Shown: piece after piece, positions 44,774 to 58,104 of the stretch
How positions within the stretch are numbered: position 1 is the first letter of the stretch
How the letters are laid out: each line of letters begins with the position of its first letter
Assembly (NCBI GenBank): GCA_947034885.2
Contig: OX344754.2
Span: forward strand, 26,409,369-26,473,368
Direction: 5' to 3'
Length of the DNA stretch: 64,000 nucleotides
Source: Thuidium tamariscinum
Lineage: Eukaryota; Streptophyta; Bryopsida; Hypnales; Thuidiaceae
Notes under the pieces: generated by a model
What the model was told of the DNA's origin: nothing
The model's database searches: none
Seen by the model: the letters and a program-made list of their open reading frames with translations, nothing else
Translations under genes and position numbers: made by a program

Positions 44774-46837
44774 TAAAGTTTGCATCTTCATTGAGTGTTC
44801 AGTCATTTGGGACATTGCATGAATAAACTACAAATTTTCAAAGTGTTGAAAATAGGTGTTCCTAGAACCAATCATAGACTTTCATGAATAGTAGGAGTAC
44901 ATTTCAAGCAAGAATCTATAGTGTGCAATTTTTGGTGTAGCCATTACCTTAGATTGGCTAGTAGATTCCACTATAGAAAACAATTCCAATAAATTGAAGT
45001 TTCAAGATGTTGTAGGCAAGGATTTTTAGAATTTTAGAATTTTAGAATATCATAGATTTGATTATTGTGAGCCTTACATGGTGATTCAATAAATTATTTA
45101 AGCTTCTTTTGTTGATGTGTCTAACTTTGCCTATGTTTGTACCATCTCTCTTGTATTATTTGCCAATTGCTAATCGAGTTGCTAATTAATTTCAAAGAAA
45201 CCGTACCAAATAATTGTGGTACTCCAGGTAGCCACAATTAACTAACCTTACTCAAGTCCTTTGGAAAAGGCTGCGATTTTTTATTGTCTATGCATGATAA
45301 AATTTGCAAATTTTGAATTTCATTTTGCAATCAGTAACCCCCAAATTTTGAATTCATATTTGCAATCAGTAACCCCAAATTAGCAAGGAAAGTAATGCCA
45401 TAACTGCCACATTCCTAGTCTAAGAATAAGAGAAAACCAACAAATTATATATTCTAAGCATATATAAAGGATGATATATAGTTTGTGTTCCATTGTATAT
45501 CTTATGATCTGGTGGCTCCCTTTCTCAAATCAAGGAGATATTTGGGTTCAACTCAGAAAGCTCAAACTTAGAGACAAGCAAATCTCTTTTGAGTTCTTTT
45601 TGAATAAGCCTCTTGCACTCCCACACAAAACAATTGACCAGTTTCCATTCCCATGCATGTTTCATACATTCACAGCATTGATGGGATATGTGGTTCGTGG
45701 TGTATTAGGAGAACTCGGAACATGCATCGACAAATCTTACATATTTATTGTTATACATAAATTCCATTCATTTTTAAGGATTGATTATGTGTCTGATCGA
45801 TAAGTAGAATGTCGGAAGGTACAGTGGAAGTGAATTTTCTACAAGAGTCCATGCTCTTACCAGTCGATCTCACACCATACCTCACTGCTTATGTATTAAT
45901 TGAGTCATTTCTAACTTGTCCAAAACATGAGAATTCAAAAAGGGTTTGTGCCTTGAAATTACAGCAACATTAGCTATATCCAACGCAGGCTCATGGCGGA
46001 GAGCGATAGTACGTTACTTGATCCCAACTCTTATTCAGTACGTCATGGTACCTCAAAAATCGATTGACATGCTGTAACTTTCTCTACTGAGCGACCACAA
46101 CCACAACCAGATATGATTGGGACGGTGGGTGGGATTCTTTTGCATGTTATGTGACACTTCATTTACTTTCATCATTATTTCTTTTTGATTTCCTATTGAG
46201 CAAGTGTTACTTGGTAGGGTCATTTGTTGATGCACATCACTGAGACTACACTAAAATCTTCATTGAAATCACCATGAACATGCCATTGAAAACACAAACT
46301 GATCTTTGTTCGGGAGGGAGGGCCGGATTCTGTATGTGCCGATTTAATCACCTCAATCAATGTTCACGTTTGCATGTCAATGTGTAGGTGAGAGATTATT
46401 GATTCCATATCAACAAGCTTGATCAGCAATATTTTAACCAAGCATGCACAAAGAACCCTCTAGGACAAGTGTTTACAAATTGCCACTTGTTTAAGTACGT
46501 CACCGAACTGTCAAAGCCAGGATCAAAACCTTCAAGCATATTACCGAAAACTTCAGATACTACACCGACAATGCAAAACTTCATATCCAGCACATAGAAA
46601 CGTGCAACCCAAACCTTGATCGATCGGGAGGGAGAGCGCTGACTGGTGGAGTTTTGCATAGTGATCGATACATTGCAAAGCAAATACTGCAAACTACCTC
46701 TCTGAACGATGAGCTGATCTACTTATCAAGAACCTCTTGTTATCGCTTCTATGGTATCGCTCAGCACATTATTCTCATAAGCCTCTCCCAAAAAGGTAAT
46801 TGGAAAACTTCACATTGAACATTGACTCTCATCAATG
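44774..46837. other. spacer between convergent genes
   Basis: A 110-codon plus-strand frame at 45471-45803 includes a protein-like stretch (GDIWVQLRKLKLRDKQISFE) and might be a further exon; I cannot support it. Nothing else is recognised. Confidence 0.3.
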
Positions 46838-48446
46838 TCATGCACGTACAATAGAGTCTCTCGGGACCCATTTGCTTCCTTTTCGAATGCAGTTTGACCG
46901 CCATAAAGCACTGTGTGCAGCTGCAGATGAATTTATTGAAGCCTCTCTCCGGGCTTGAACCTTGGCCTCTGCACATATTGCAGCTTCAAGCTCTTCAACA
47001 CTCAGAATTGCAGCCTCTTGGTTTCGAAACCTGTGTGCTATTATACGGTACCAGTGTTGAAATGTTTGGACTAAAGCGCTTTTTTTCTTTTTACCACCAC
47101 CGTGTTGTGTATGCCTCTGGTAAGTAGTTTTTGCAGCATGGTGGCTGTTCTCCATCCCTTGGCAACTCCAAACTGCCAATGAACCATAACGCTGGAGAAA
47201 AAAAGGGGCATGCCTAACAACAACATGCTGCCATTGAACACAATATATCATTAGTTTCAAATATAGTTGGTAAAAAAGATAAATAAAGATTGAAATTGCA
47301 ACTAAAAAGAGTATTGACATCAAGAGAATCACATATAAAAGACTAGAGATCCATTTACCATATAATGTGTTACATGAGTCTCCCCAAAACACTTAATGTA
47401 TTGGTGACCAAATGCCTCTACTTTACTTTGGAAGTCTATTGCACATTGATTTTCACCAAGCTTCAAGCCTTTGAAATAAGGCAGTAGGTTGTCTAATATA
47501 TCCCAAAGATCAAGACGATCTCTCCTTGCTTGTCCCATATTTGAAAAATTCTTCTCTGAGTTGATCAAGTCAACATACAACTTTCGAGGATAGTGTAACT
47601 CAATTGGATTGTCCTGGAATAATTTGAGTGCATGGGCACCGCTAAAACTAGGCTTATTAGGGACATTGTTTGATTTTCCTGAGAGCTCTGCATCTTTAAA
47701 GATAATAACATTTCCACCATGAGCTCCAGTCAATGAGACAACCTTTTGCATTTCCTCGATAGCACTTTTTTGTAATATTTTGTCTCTTATAGTCCATACA
47801 TGCATAAAAGACATGTGGACCATCTTTTCAATGATTCTATTTAAGGCGTGTAAGACACATATGTGAACACGATCTAATGGAATGTCAAAAATGGGTTTCC
47901 AGCGGCCAAGAGTAGCCACTCCAGTAAGAGGCTCTGCCATCACTGCTTTTGAAAACAAACCGTTTTGCCAAGTAAATTTACGATTGTTAGCAATTGTTGT
48001 GGCTTGTAATACAGTACCTACAATAGGCTTTACTTGTGTTTGTGAACAATAGATGCAACATTGTGAACAATTGGGACCTTGCTTTAAACCATACATTGCC
48101 TTTATAGTCTTCATATCAGCAGCTAAATGCCACTCTATTAGAAATGAGCCGACTCCAGGAACTTCAAGTAGTTGTCCTTGTCCTTGGGCCTTGATTAAAT
48201 CAGGAATCTTTGTTAAATTAAAAACCCAACTTAAAATTTCATTTGTTTCACGTGGTACTTGAAACGTAGCAACTGGCCATATTTCCCTCTCTAACTGGAC
48301 AGAAAAATATTCCTTTGACTTGATATTGATTCTACTATCTAAAGCACGATTCATCACACTTATTGATACTCTTTCCATCTTCTGCCCGTGAACCACCTCA
48401 GCCTCATCGAGCTTTATAACAAAAATGAGTGGTTTACCTTGTAGTT

Positions 48447-50608
48447 CTGTACATCAAGGAAAAAAAATGATCAATTGTTACAACAGTTATGCAAAAACAA
48501 AGACGTTGCTAAATTAGAAGGCTAGGATTTGTTTGCAAGTAGGTCTAGTTCTCCAAGCAAAATCAATAAAATCAAGTTGGCTCATTTAGTCCTCAATTAT
48601 AAAATTACACAATCAATTTAATAATTGTGTGCAGGTCAAAATGTTTGCATCACAAGCAAATGTTGCTATGGACACAGTGCTTGTTTGATTAAGAAGTTGA
48701 AGTATTGCAACATCAATGAGAAGGTACTTCCAACTATATCCAAATTGATATCTAATGTTCATCATTTCAAGAAAGTGATTAAGGTAGGTACACCCAAAAG
48801 TGCAAGTTTCTCACACTGTGCCTAGTTCCTGTTATTATATTGTTCAGATTTTTTTACAGTCTTGTTGGTGAGTGAAAGCATGTTCCAACGCACCAAAGAA
48901 TAGTGGATTTGGATACCGTATGCAAAAGTTATTAACAGTCAAAGTGTGTTTCTGAAAGCGCCATCTACAGTCTGGGTACATGACTGATTTTGAAAATGTA
49001 TGCACGTTGTACAGAGCGATTTAAGGTCAGGTGCCATTTTGGGTGTACCTACCTTACAATCATCTGATTCCTATACAATAGTTTCTTTACTTCAAATTCA
49101 CAAGTTCAAACTAGAAAATTTGTAGTCCAAAAAGAATTAACTGAAAGATTGAACTTCATTGTTTAATTTTAGGGGTCTATATATCTTGAAGATTAATTAA
49201 ACAAAACAATGTATTTTCCATGGTGAATGCAACTGAAAGAAATTGATAATCAATTGACCTCCAGCACATAATCAGCCAATTTTGATTGACTGGTCGATGA
49301 TGTCAAGAATTAGTACATGCTATGCATGCATGGCATTGATAGGGAGTTTGATTTGTTTAGTAGCCACATTAAGGGACAAATCTGAATATTGATTCTTTGA
49401 ATTTAAAGTAGATCTATCTTACAAAATTTCTCAAATAAATTGAAGTTCCAAGCTCTTGAGTTAAGGTAGGTACACCCAAAAGCGCCCAGTTCACTTTTGT
49501 GGAGAGAAATATTTTTTTTCTTATTTTTCAGAGAGAGAAAAATGGATGTTGCATGCAATAAAAGTGGTTTCATAATTTTAAGAGCAATAATGAATTAGTT
49601 ATGATTTTTCAAAGATGGCAGTCCTAAGTACCTATTTGTGACTATAGGCTTGACAAAAAGGGAACACATGTGGTATGTAAAGAGAGATGGGGAAATCTAG
49701 AAGGAGCTTGCTGATTTGCTTCAAAGAAGAAGGGAGGGTATTTAATGTGATTTTAAAGGTTTTAGATTCTATATGCTATTTTCAGTGGTTGTTGGCCATC
49801 TAAATCTGATTTCAAATATATTAATGTACACATGTTATAGCTTTTTGAAATGGACCACATTGCATGATAAACCAATCCACACAACAACCTAATGCACCTT
49901 CACTTCTTCTTCATTCCATTTATTATCAATCACTGTCCCACAATGAAAATTTGACCACAATAACTAGACTTTAAGGAAAACATAACCCAACAAATTTGAT
50001 TGAAAATTAACTTTGGATGAAAAAATTACAAGCCTATGAAGTTGTAGCTAATAGAATGTAGTGTGGTGAATTCAAATTGAACCTATGAACCTTGATTGGC
50101 TTCCAAAACATTTATATATGTTGGATTAATCTGAAAATTTTACCACACATATTAGACTAGTATGTACAACTTTAATAACAAGTTTTATTGAAAATAGACA
50201 TGAGATGCAAAAGTTACAACACTTTGAATTAGACTACCAAATTGTGTGAGCAGTGTATCCATTGATGTGGACTCACAATGCTATGAATGATTTAGTTGGT
50301 GTATTGTGACTAAATTTGGCATAAATTAAACTTCAGCTCTAAGTTTCTAACTTGTCTGAATTTCAAACATAATCTCAATCAAGTAAATCAGAAACATATA
50401 ACAAGTTATTGGATTTTATTGTCTAAGATTGATGTTCTAACTTCTAAATTGGTAAAATTTAATCACATTGAGAAACTTCCATTGAACATATAGTTTCTTA
50501 ATATTCTTTGAAAATAAATAAATTAGAAGGCTGGGTGGTATGATCGATATACATCCTATTAAACAATTGTAATTCAAGAAATCCAAAGAGAATAAAAGAT
50601 GAACTTAC
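48447..50608 (-). other. intron 1 of the transposase-like gene
   Basis: A 2162-bp intron with a consensus GTAAGT donor and a T-rich tract before CAG. It contains a MITE (48782-49054) and a second copy of one MITE terminus near 49464. Otherwise AT-rich. Confidence 0.6.
48780..49056. mobile_element. 273-bp MITE with TA duplication
   Basis: The left end AGGTAGGTACACCCAAAA and the right end TTTTGGGTGTACCTACCT are perfect inverted repeats, with TA on both sides (48780-48781, 49055-49056). This is Stowaway/mariner-like. An identical terminus (AAGGTAGGTACACCCAAAAG) recurs at 49464-49483 without a visible partner. Confidence 0.8.
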
Positions 50609-52001
50609 CAGAAGGTGTTAGACCGTAGAGTTGCACCATAGTACATTGAACTTGCTCGATGTTGACAAACAGTGAATTCATTTCGTTCAGACAAACTTTA
50701 ATAGGTTCCTTGCTTGTAGCTTTTGCACTCGCAGGTACAATCAAAGTTTCATTGAGAGAATAATATTCTCCTACATACTCAGTTAACTTCAAATTTAGCA
50801 TCTCTCGTGCAAGTGACACTTGATGCGGATTTGGAAGACATCCAATGCGGAGACCACGACCTACAGCATGTGTAGCACCTTTAAATCGCTTGTATATAGC
50901 TTCATATCCATTATGTGTGATCCCATTTCGATCACATGTTTCAAGGATATCACAGGGTAATACATGTTTGCCAATCTTATTCAAATATTTATTTGTCATA
51001 TTGACACCTACTGCTTCAAGCCTCGGGTCTTCACAAATTGCAGAAACTTCAGTTTGAGACAATATAGATGCAAGAATTTTTCCGGTTTGAGTTTGTATTG
51101 TTCTAGAACCATGCAAATGTTGTCGTGAACCAGACTCAATATTTGTAGTTTGAATATCTCTTATAGTAGCAGGCAGTAAGATGCTACGAGCTAATCGTAA
51201 GGTTCTCTTGGTGTGTCCTCCTTTTGGGGCCAATGTTGACAAATCTTTCCTGCCTCTCATGATGCTTCTATACCCAAACGGAGTCTTCACTAGGTTTTGA
51301 AGTCGAGCATCTCAATGTCTCAAAGTTGCTTTGGTACGTTTCAATTCTGAAGTATAGGTAGATAAAGCTTTTGCATGAGACTCTTTGATAGTTTCAATCT
51401 CCACCCACAAATCTAATTCCAGTTGCATGCGGTCATCACTTTCATCTTTCATTTGAGCATTCAATGAGCTTATACAACTCTCATAAGATACAATCAATTG
51501 TCCATTTTTGACTTGAAGCACATTGACCTCACACTTTAGTTGCTGAATAGCTTCCACATTCTCATGATTTTCTCTCTGTATTTGTGTGAGAGATTGCAAT
51601 TCAAATAGAGTAGATTGCAACAATCTTTCCTTGTCATTTACAGTATGCATAAGAACTATTTTTTCATCTCTGAGTAATTGTGCTTCTCTCTGAGCTTCTT
51701 GCAAACGAAATTCAAGTGCAGGATCATAGTTCCTAAGGCTGTTGACGTAGCCAAATAAGCCACTGCTACCATCACCAACGAACTCGAGCAAATCATTGAC
51801 TGAACGAAACTGTGGACGTTTATTTGTAACAGGATGGTGAGGATAAATGGAGCCATCGCACTATAGATCAATGTTTGATGCACCACGCTCACGATAAAGA
51901 GCAAAATCTACTTTTGGAGTTTGTTCATGAAGCATTTGTCTACGATTAATTAATGGTGCATATTTCTGGTCTATGGTGGTCGACAATTTGTATTTTTCCA
52001 T

Positions 52002-52870
52002 TTCTAAACAATACCAAATTTCTAGCAAACAAGAGTGATGGCAAAGCACACTGAAATTGTGGGAAAAGTTTGCTGAAATTGTGCTTGCGAAGTGATAGAG
52101 TAGACGACCCAATAATTTACAGTGAGAATCAAGTAGTTGGATGAGTAGCTCGCGCCAAAAATAAAGCGGGAGAATGGTGACGTACTCCATGCCTGCATGG
52201 AAGCGGGAAGGGAAGCTGAAGTGGCAAGCGGGAATGCATGCGCCATCATTACTTGATGGGCATCATTTTGAATTCCCTACTCCCGCCGATGGATGCTGGT
52301 AATCCAGACGGTTGAGATCTTTTTCAATCAGCCCGCCCATCTTGTACAGCTATGAGTTAGTTCAATTTCCATCAAAGGAGGAGGGCCTCTTTTAAGCCCG
52401 GCTTTCATTCTAATGGCTTCCTATGCACAAAAATTACACACCAAATATTGGTGGAAATGTATACCATTGCATTTTAATTTATATAGGCATTCAATTACAT
52501 TATTGAGCATTGAGCTTTGACATACTTCAGGTCATTACTGCACTATTGTAGTTGAATTCATGATTTTTTTTATTGATAGTGAGATTTTTCTTTTCATTCC
52601 TACAATGCATTTTTCTTTCAAGCCTTTCATTGATTGTGTTATTTTTATATTTATTTTCTCATGGAATTTTCTCCAAATGAGCATTCTTTAGTTAATATGA
52701 TTTCCCTTTTTATTTTTATAAACTTTTATTTTTTGAAAAAATGGGCATTTCCCTTTTTTTTTACACACCATTTCTTCCCATGAATCCTTTTTTTAGTTCA
52801 CATCGGCTTCCTTTTCATTTCTACAACTATTTTTCAGAGGGCGAAATCCAAAATTCAGATTTCCTTGGTG
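52002..52870. other. 5' flank of the transposase-like gene and spacer
   Basis: Minus-strand frames near 52.0-52.25 kb may be 5' untranslated sequence. The remainder is AT-rich with no recognised feature. Confidence 0.35.
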
Positions 52871-52874
52871 AACA

Positions 52875-53235
52875 ACCTGTGGTCGCCCAAGTCAGAGGGC
52901 GGGAAATTCAGAAATAAAAGCCCTTGTAAAAGGACCCGCGGTCGCCCTTCCCGCACTCGCGCTACTCGCGGTCGCCCAGCCCGGTCATCCATTTCCAAAA
53001 AGGTCCTTCAAAGGACCCACGGTCGCCCTTCCCGTGGTCGCCCTTCCCGCAGTCGCCCTACCCGTGGTTGCCCAGGCGCGGTCGTCATTTCAAAAGAGTC
53101 CTTTGAAGGACCTGCAGTCGCCCTCGCGCGGTCGCCCTTCCCGCACTCACCCCACCCGCAGTCGCCCTCGTACGGAACGCACGCGCCCAAGGGCGACATC
53201 GGGTTCTTAAGCAATCGCCCCACCCGCATTCGCCC
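52875..53235 (+). promoter_or_regulatory. GCGACCGCGG array upstream of the 53.4-kb gene
   Basis: About 15 units of ACCCGCGGTCGCCC type (CCCGCAGTCGCCC, CCCGTGGTCGCCC, CGCGCGGTCGCCC), in the same sense as the gene. Two ~75-bp sub-blocks containing TTTC(C/A)AAA(A/G)...GTCCTT(C/T) AAAGGACC-like sequence are also repeated. Confidence 0.75.
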
Positions 53236-53288
53236 ACTTGCAATTCCAGCGCTGCACACTGCTCTGTCACCCGCTTCTCGTGGCTGAC
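53188..53288 (+). promoter_or_regulatory. shared upstream core with CTTAAG, 53.4-kb gene
   Basis: GGGCGACATCGGGTTCTTAAGC (CTTAAG at 53206-53211) is followed by ACCCGCATTCGCC, CTTGCA, TGTCACCCGC and GTGGCTGACTGC, the same order as upstream of the kinase-like gene. CTTAAG lies 189 bp before the ATG. Confidence 0.65.
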
Positions 53289-53399
53289 TGCGTGTCTAGT
53301 ACTTGGTTTTTTTTACTGTGATTGTGTGGTTCGTGCATCTATTGGGGAAGCTATTGTTGCATTTTGGTATTTCTTAATACCTCCATCTACTTCAATCCA

Positions 53400-54797
53400 A
53401 TGGATGCCACCCAGAGGAACCGTAAAGCCAAAGGCAAGATGCAAAGAAGACAATGACACGTCCTTGTGGACTCTAATGTCGTGGCTCATGGAGGTTGGGA
53501 GAGGATCGAAGGCTTTTGGACCGCGACCACTTGTAGGGTATTCGTACAATGGTGCCACATCGATAAGCTTTTCCCCTATCATCGACACAAAATCCACTTG
53601 AAGTCAAACATGGCAAATCTTCATGCTTGTACTCACGATGGATTTGTACAAAGATGTATCGAAGTATATCGATACTTGTACAAGACACAAAGTGTGCCTC
53701 GGAATGAAATTCCCTTGTTTCTGTGTGAGATGGTGTATGCGGAAGTTATTCTTCGACGAAGGGTGGATTGGAGCACCATCAAGGGAGCAAAGCTTGTCCA
53801 AAAACCATCAACCAAGGACATTCCTAGGGCGGGTCCCTCCCCTAACCCACGTGAAGGTCTAGGGAAAAAGATTTTCATCAAAAATGAAGTTCCGAACAAT
53901 GAGTTTGTGTGGTCGGATCACGAAAGTAGTGAAGATGAGTTGATGGATGTTGGACTGCCACATGTGGGTGAGACATTGGCCAATTTGGAGCCTTTGGAGG
54001 AGGGGGAAGTGGAGGCGGGCCCCTCGTTGACATTGCCTTCATTGGAAGGGATGCCAAGAATTGAAGGATCTGTTGAAGCTGCAAGTGTGGAGGCCAACGA
54101 AGATATTCAAATCAAAGACTTTTGTATCGTCCAATTGAAGATGGTGCTTGAAGAGTTGGATAAAGCAAATGAAGAGAAAAGGACTTTGGAGGAAGGGGCA
54201 GTGGCTGATACTTCTGATGATTTTCCAACCCTTGAAGCCCTCATTGAATCGGGATGAATTCATTTGTCCCAGCAACATGAGCAAATGATGAACTTGGAAG
54301 CATTCTATCTGAACTTCTCCGTTTCAGAGGGTGAAGGTTCTAGTTCTTCAACTAACAAATTTGTAGAAGAACGATTGGCTAAACTCAAGGAAGATTGTCG
54401 CATCGAAGCTGAGTGCTTGGAAAATGAAAAAAGATCTCTTGAAGGTGCACAATCAAAATTACGTGACCTTCAGAAAATGAAGGACAAAGCCCTTCTTGAT
54501 CGTATTGTTGATATACAAGATTCTGAAGATCATGAGAGGCAACATGAGACATTGAAGTTGGAAGCAGAGGACCTGAAGAAGAAGTTAACTAATGCTCTCG
54601 CATTGGAAAGTGATGTGGCAGGGGAAGTGGAGAAGAAGAAGATGACTTTGCTCAATGCACAGAATTTGAAGAAAGAGTACATGAAAAATAAATGGTGGGA
54701 TTTTCCTACTCAATCCAATTTGGAGAGTGCCTACAAGGAGGTGAAGAAAGACATGGAAGCTAAGAAAAGGCTAAAGAGAGATGAACAAAGCAAGTAG
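53400..54797 (+). pseudogene. WCH-family coiled-coil protein, two in-frame stops
   Basis: The frame of 466 codons starts at ATG 53400, with TGA at 53454-53456 and 54255-54257. The first stop lies in the basic N-terminal region where relatives have Arg, so CGA to TGA is the simple explanation. The WCH block follows (VFVQWCHIDKLFP, HRHKIHL, KSNMANL, RCIEVYRYLY, YAEVILRRRVDWST). Then comes an acidic linker and, after the second stop, a long coiled coil (about codons 305-460). The layout matches the intact 22500-23996 gene, which is its nearest relative here. No RING. Confidence 0.75.
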
Positions 54798-55539
54798 AAT
54801 GTTGTATGATGTTTTGGGGGGCTAGCAGTGCTAGCAATTTTTGGAGGACTTATGACTTTTGTAAACATGTATATATAAAAAGGCTACTATTATTTTTTAG
54901 TATTATTTTGCAAACTTGGGGTGTTTCATTTCTATCATTGATGTGTATGGATGCAAAAGAATTCATATTCCTTCATTTGCATGTTGACGGGTTTTTTTTA
55001 AACATCCAAAATGCTCATTAAATCTTTCAAAAAGCATCTCCATAAAATGCTCAATATGTGATATGTACACATTTCAAATTTTTATGAAGAAAGTGTCTAT
55101 ATCTAAATTTCATAAAATAGATGTTTCTTTCAATTAATACATTTTTGTACATGCAACTTTCATATTCCTTTTTAGTTTTTAGGAATAGGATAATTTTTCA
55201 TATGCTTCATCAATTTTCTTTAAATTATAAGTATACAAATTTAAACTGTGCATATTAGAGGTTATCAAGGTAAAGAAAATAGAATATTATCACTTATGGA
55301 TGAGAGATTATAATGTTTGATCACAAGTGTGTTAAATTTGCAAAACACATGCACAATTTTACAATCCTCTTTTCATATGTTCAATTTAAATAATTTGGTC
55401 ACCGAAAAAATGAGATACAAACATTGGAGATGCATAACCCCAATAAGTTTTGGGCTTTGAAATAAGTGCTCTACAAATTTTCAAAATGAATTTCGAATGT
55501 GATTTTTTAATTTGATTTTGTTACTTAAATGCTAGCATG
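54798..55539. other. AT-rich spacer, nothing recognised
   Basis: No gene supported. Confidence 0.45.
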
Positions 55540-56530
55540 AGAAGATAGAAATGCAAGTATGTGAGCCTTGATTATTGATATAACTCATATAAGTAGGTAT
55601 CCCACAACTATTGAATATTTCAATGTGTTTATAACATATGCACCTATAATATAAGTGTGTATAGTATAATCACACTAGAAATCTCTAATTATAAAAAGTT
55701 TCTATGATTTAAACACCTATACTATAGGTGAATAGTCTTGGGGATTCACATTTTTAGACTCATATAGTAGCATCCGTCATGATCGTTAAGAGGGATTTTG
55801 ATTAAGGGTTGTTAGGGATTTCCTAGTTTTCTAATCAACAAATGCACAATAAATTCTGTAAAGTTCTTCATTTAATTCAATATTCAAAATTTATAACAGA
55901 AATTGAAATATTAGATGTAGGATAATAATTACCATTGGAATTGGCATTTTCAATTCTATGTAATTCAACTCTTAACAACTTACTATTTGAAATCATTCTA
56001 TATTCCTATGTACTGATATATATTTTCCAAAAATGTTATACACTTGTAGTTTGCCTAAAAAAATTTTCAAGCATATTATGAATTGCCTTTGAACATTGGT
56101 ATAGAAAAGAAACACCATTTACGACAATTATTTTATACAAATGTGATTGTATGAAGTGCAACTTCCTAGGTTTTCATACATCACAAGGCCCTCAAAAGAA
56201 TTACAATCAATTCAAATGTTAATATCTTGGCAATTTTCATAGTAGAAAATTGGTTAACTTTCCTCCACATCTTCTCAAACTAGTGTAATATAGGATCTTA
56301 CAATTATATGTGCCTAAATTCATATTTTTTCCTAAAATCTATTACTTGAATTAAAATTAGCAATTGTCAAAACTACCATATTCAAATCACCTAAAGGCTT
56401 AAAATTCATTCTTGGAGTGTGTCCATTGAATTGCATTCAAATATTTGCATTAGTTTCACTATAGTATAACTCATTTTTATTGTTCACCCCTTCTGGCTCA
56501 AATGCTTTTGGTCTAAATGTTCATTTCTAA
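55540..56530 (+). repeat. dispersed AT-rich repeat, copy 3
   Basis: It carries ATTTCAATGTGTTTATAACA, GCACCTATAATATAAGTGTG, CTCATATAGTAGCATCCGTC, TAAAGTTCTTCATTTAATTC and TTGAATTGCATTCAAATATT. These match the 29.78-30.80-kb copy in inverted order, and several match the 5.5-7.2-kb copy directly. Confidence 0.65.
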
Positions 56531-57790
56531 TACAATGGTGTATGCCATTTACTAAAAGATATATGTATAACTTCAATTTATAATTTATAATTTTGCAACA
56601 TTGAAGTAGCATTCTGCTCAAGTGTCTATTAACTACAAATTTTTTGTGCAATTGCAATATTGCATTCTTTTAATCCCTACAAGACTAAAACGGTTTTGAC
56701 AATGGAGGATTTCAATCAATTCTATCCTTCGATATTTTGGGGCACATAGGTGTTATAATTTTTTAAAATTTTAACTGTACAAAAGTAAAAATGATTATAT
56801 CTAGCATGTATGGAATTAATTGTAGAACATTTCAATGGTTACATCTTTAGATTATAGCAATTCTTGATGATCAACATCATGGGCCAGAAACGTAGTTTTG
56901 GGAGAAACAAATTTATAAAAAGATGAATATAGATTTTTTAACCCCTTAGAAAAATTTATTTGGAGTCTAAAGAAAATTTAGTATTATCATATTAAATTTT
57001 TTGAAAAATTAGAAAGGCCATCACATTTGTACACATTTTCGAACATGAAGACTAGAGAAGTCAAATCAAAGCAAATTGGATATTTGGATCTTACAAAATT
57101 CTTAAAAATTTATATGTGGATAAATTTTTGAAATTCAACAAGTAATGTTTATCATCATATTTTTTAGAACATCTCTAGAAAATTTCAAATCATGAAAAAA
57201 CATTATTTTTGCTTCTTTTTTCTACCACACTACATTCCCGACTACATTTCCTAAATGAATTTTAACTCCTTTTCACATTCAAAATGAGGAAATCAGAAAA
57301 TGCCAAAAGTATGCAAACTTATTTTTCTACAATATCTTAGTTTACAACATACTGAGATTTGCTTCACCCTTACAAGAAATTGCCATTGAAAACTTTGAAG
57401 ATGACACATTGTGTCTTCTTAGTCCTTTAGGGATTAAGCATTTGAAATATCATGAAATTTAGGGTTGTCCTCCTCCATAATTGAGCTCTCATAGAACTCA
57501 ACATTCCTAAGTAAAAGTATGATATTTTTTATCGAGGTTTGAAGGTTCATGATTTCTTGGAGAAAGATCCAATAGGGCTTGGTGGTGAAGGGGTTGGAAA
57601 TACCTTTAAAAGTTTCTATGTGCATCAAATGATAAATCACTTTGGAGTAAGTATTGCTACATTGTAATTTAGATGCTGCTTTTAATGACAATGAAGTGGG
57701 ATATAATGTGGAACTAGGAGGAATCTCCGAATCTCTCAAATAATACCTGTTACAGCTGAGTTAATAACTGTCCACCTTACTCAGGCCAGC
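56531..57790. other. AT-rich spacer
   Basis: No gene supported. A 101-codon minus-strand frame near 57.4-57.7 kb has no recognisable feature. Confidence 0.4.
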
Positions 57791-57796
57791 TGGTCC

Positions 57797-58085
57797 TGTA
57801 AAGCGACCGCGTGTACAGCAACCGCACTTAAAAAAATTGAAAACCTGCAAAGGTGTGACCGCGGGTTAGGTGCGACCTCGGGTGCTAGAACTGCCGCCCG
57901 CCACCTCCATGCGCGGTCGCCCGTCCGAGGAGGGCGACCGCGCTTGGGGCGACCGCGGGTCATTTTCAGTAGTTCTAATTTCCCGCTCACCCTGTCCCGC
58001 GGTCGCCCTTCCATGCGCGGTCGCCCTGTCCACCCGAAGTCAAGCGCAGTCGCCCTTTACCCGCAGTCGCCCCTGTGGCGACAGC
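57797..58085 (+). promoter_or_regulatory. GCGACCGCGG array upstream of the hAT gene
   Basis: The first third carries the motif as GTGACCGCGGGT and GTGCGACCTCGGGT, then a mixed zone, then the reverse complement (CCCGCGGTCGCCC, ATGCGCGGTCGCCC, CCCGCAGTCGCCC) nearest the gene. This is the same two-way layout as at 17.7-17.96 kb. Confidence 0.75.
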
Positions 58086-58097
58086 AGGTGCACAGAG

Positions 58098-58104
58098 TAT
58101 AAAA
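58098..58104 (+). promoter_or_regulatory. TATA box, hAT gene
   Basis: TATAAAA immediately after the array, 233 bp before the proposed ATG. Confidence 0.6.

Larger units (their letters stand above)
46838..52001 (-). pseudogene. transposase-like gene, three exons, two in-frame stops
   Basis: The proposed exons are 52001-50609, 48446-47359 and 47227-46838, total 2871 nt, an exact multiple of three. Donors are TCTG|GTAAGT and TATG|GTAAAT. Acceptors are TGTACAG| (after a T-rich tract) and ATGGCAG|. Exon 1 has a coiled coil (~75-225). Across the first junction the protein reads SELQGKPLIFVIKLDEAEVV. Exon 2 has ADMKTIKAMYGL, CSQCCIYC and DIPLDRVHICVLHALNRI. Exon 3 has HAPFFLQRYGSLAVWSCQGMEN. This order of blocks resembles a widespread uncharacterised RNase H-fold, transposase-like family. 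TAG 51861-51863 and TGA 51312-51314 interrupt exon 1; a small cryptic intron over the first is possible. Confidence 0.6.

Noticed and set aside
45471..45803. 110-codon plus-strand frame as a separate gene
   Set aside because: No homology or splice support. It could be an exon, but the evidence is too thin.
42480..52340. TCTCAACGG near 42.48 kb and its near-complement near 52.31 kb as ends of a two-gene transposon
   Set aside because: The match is only about nine bases and is not continued, so I do not call termini.
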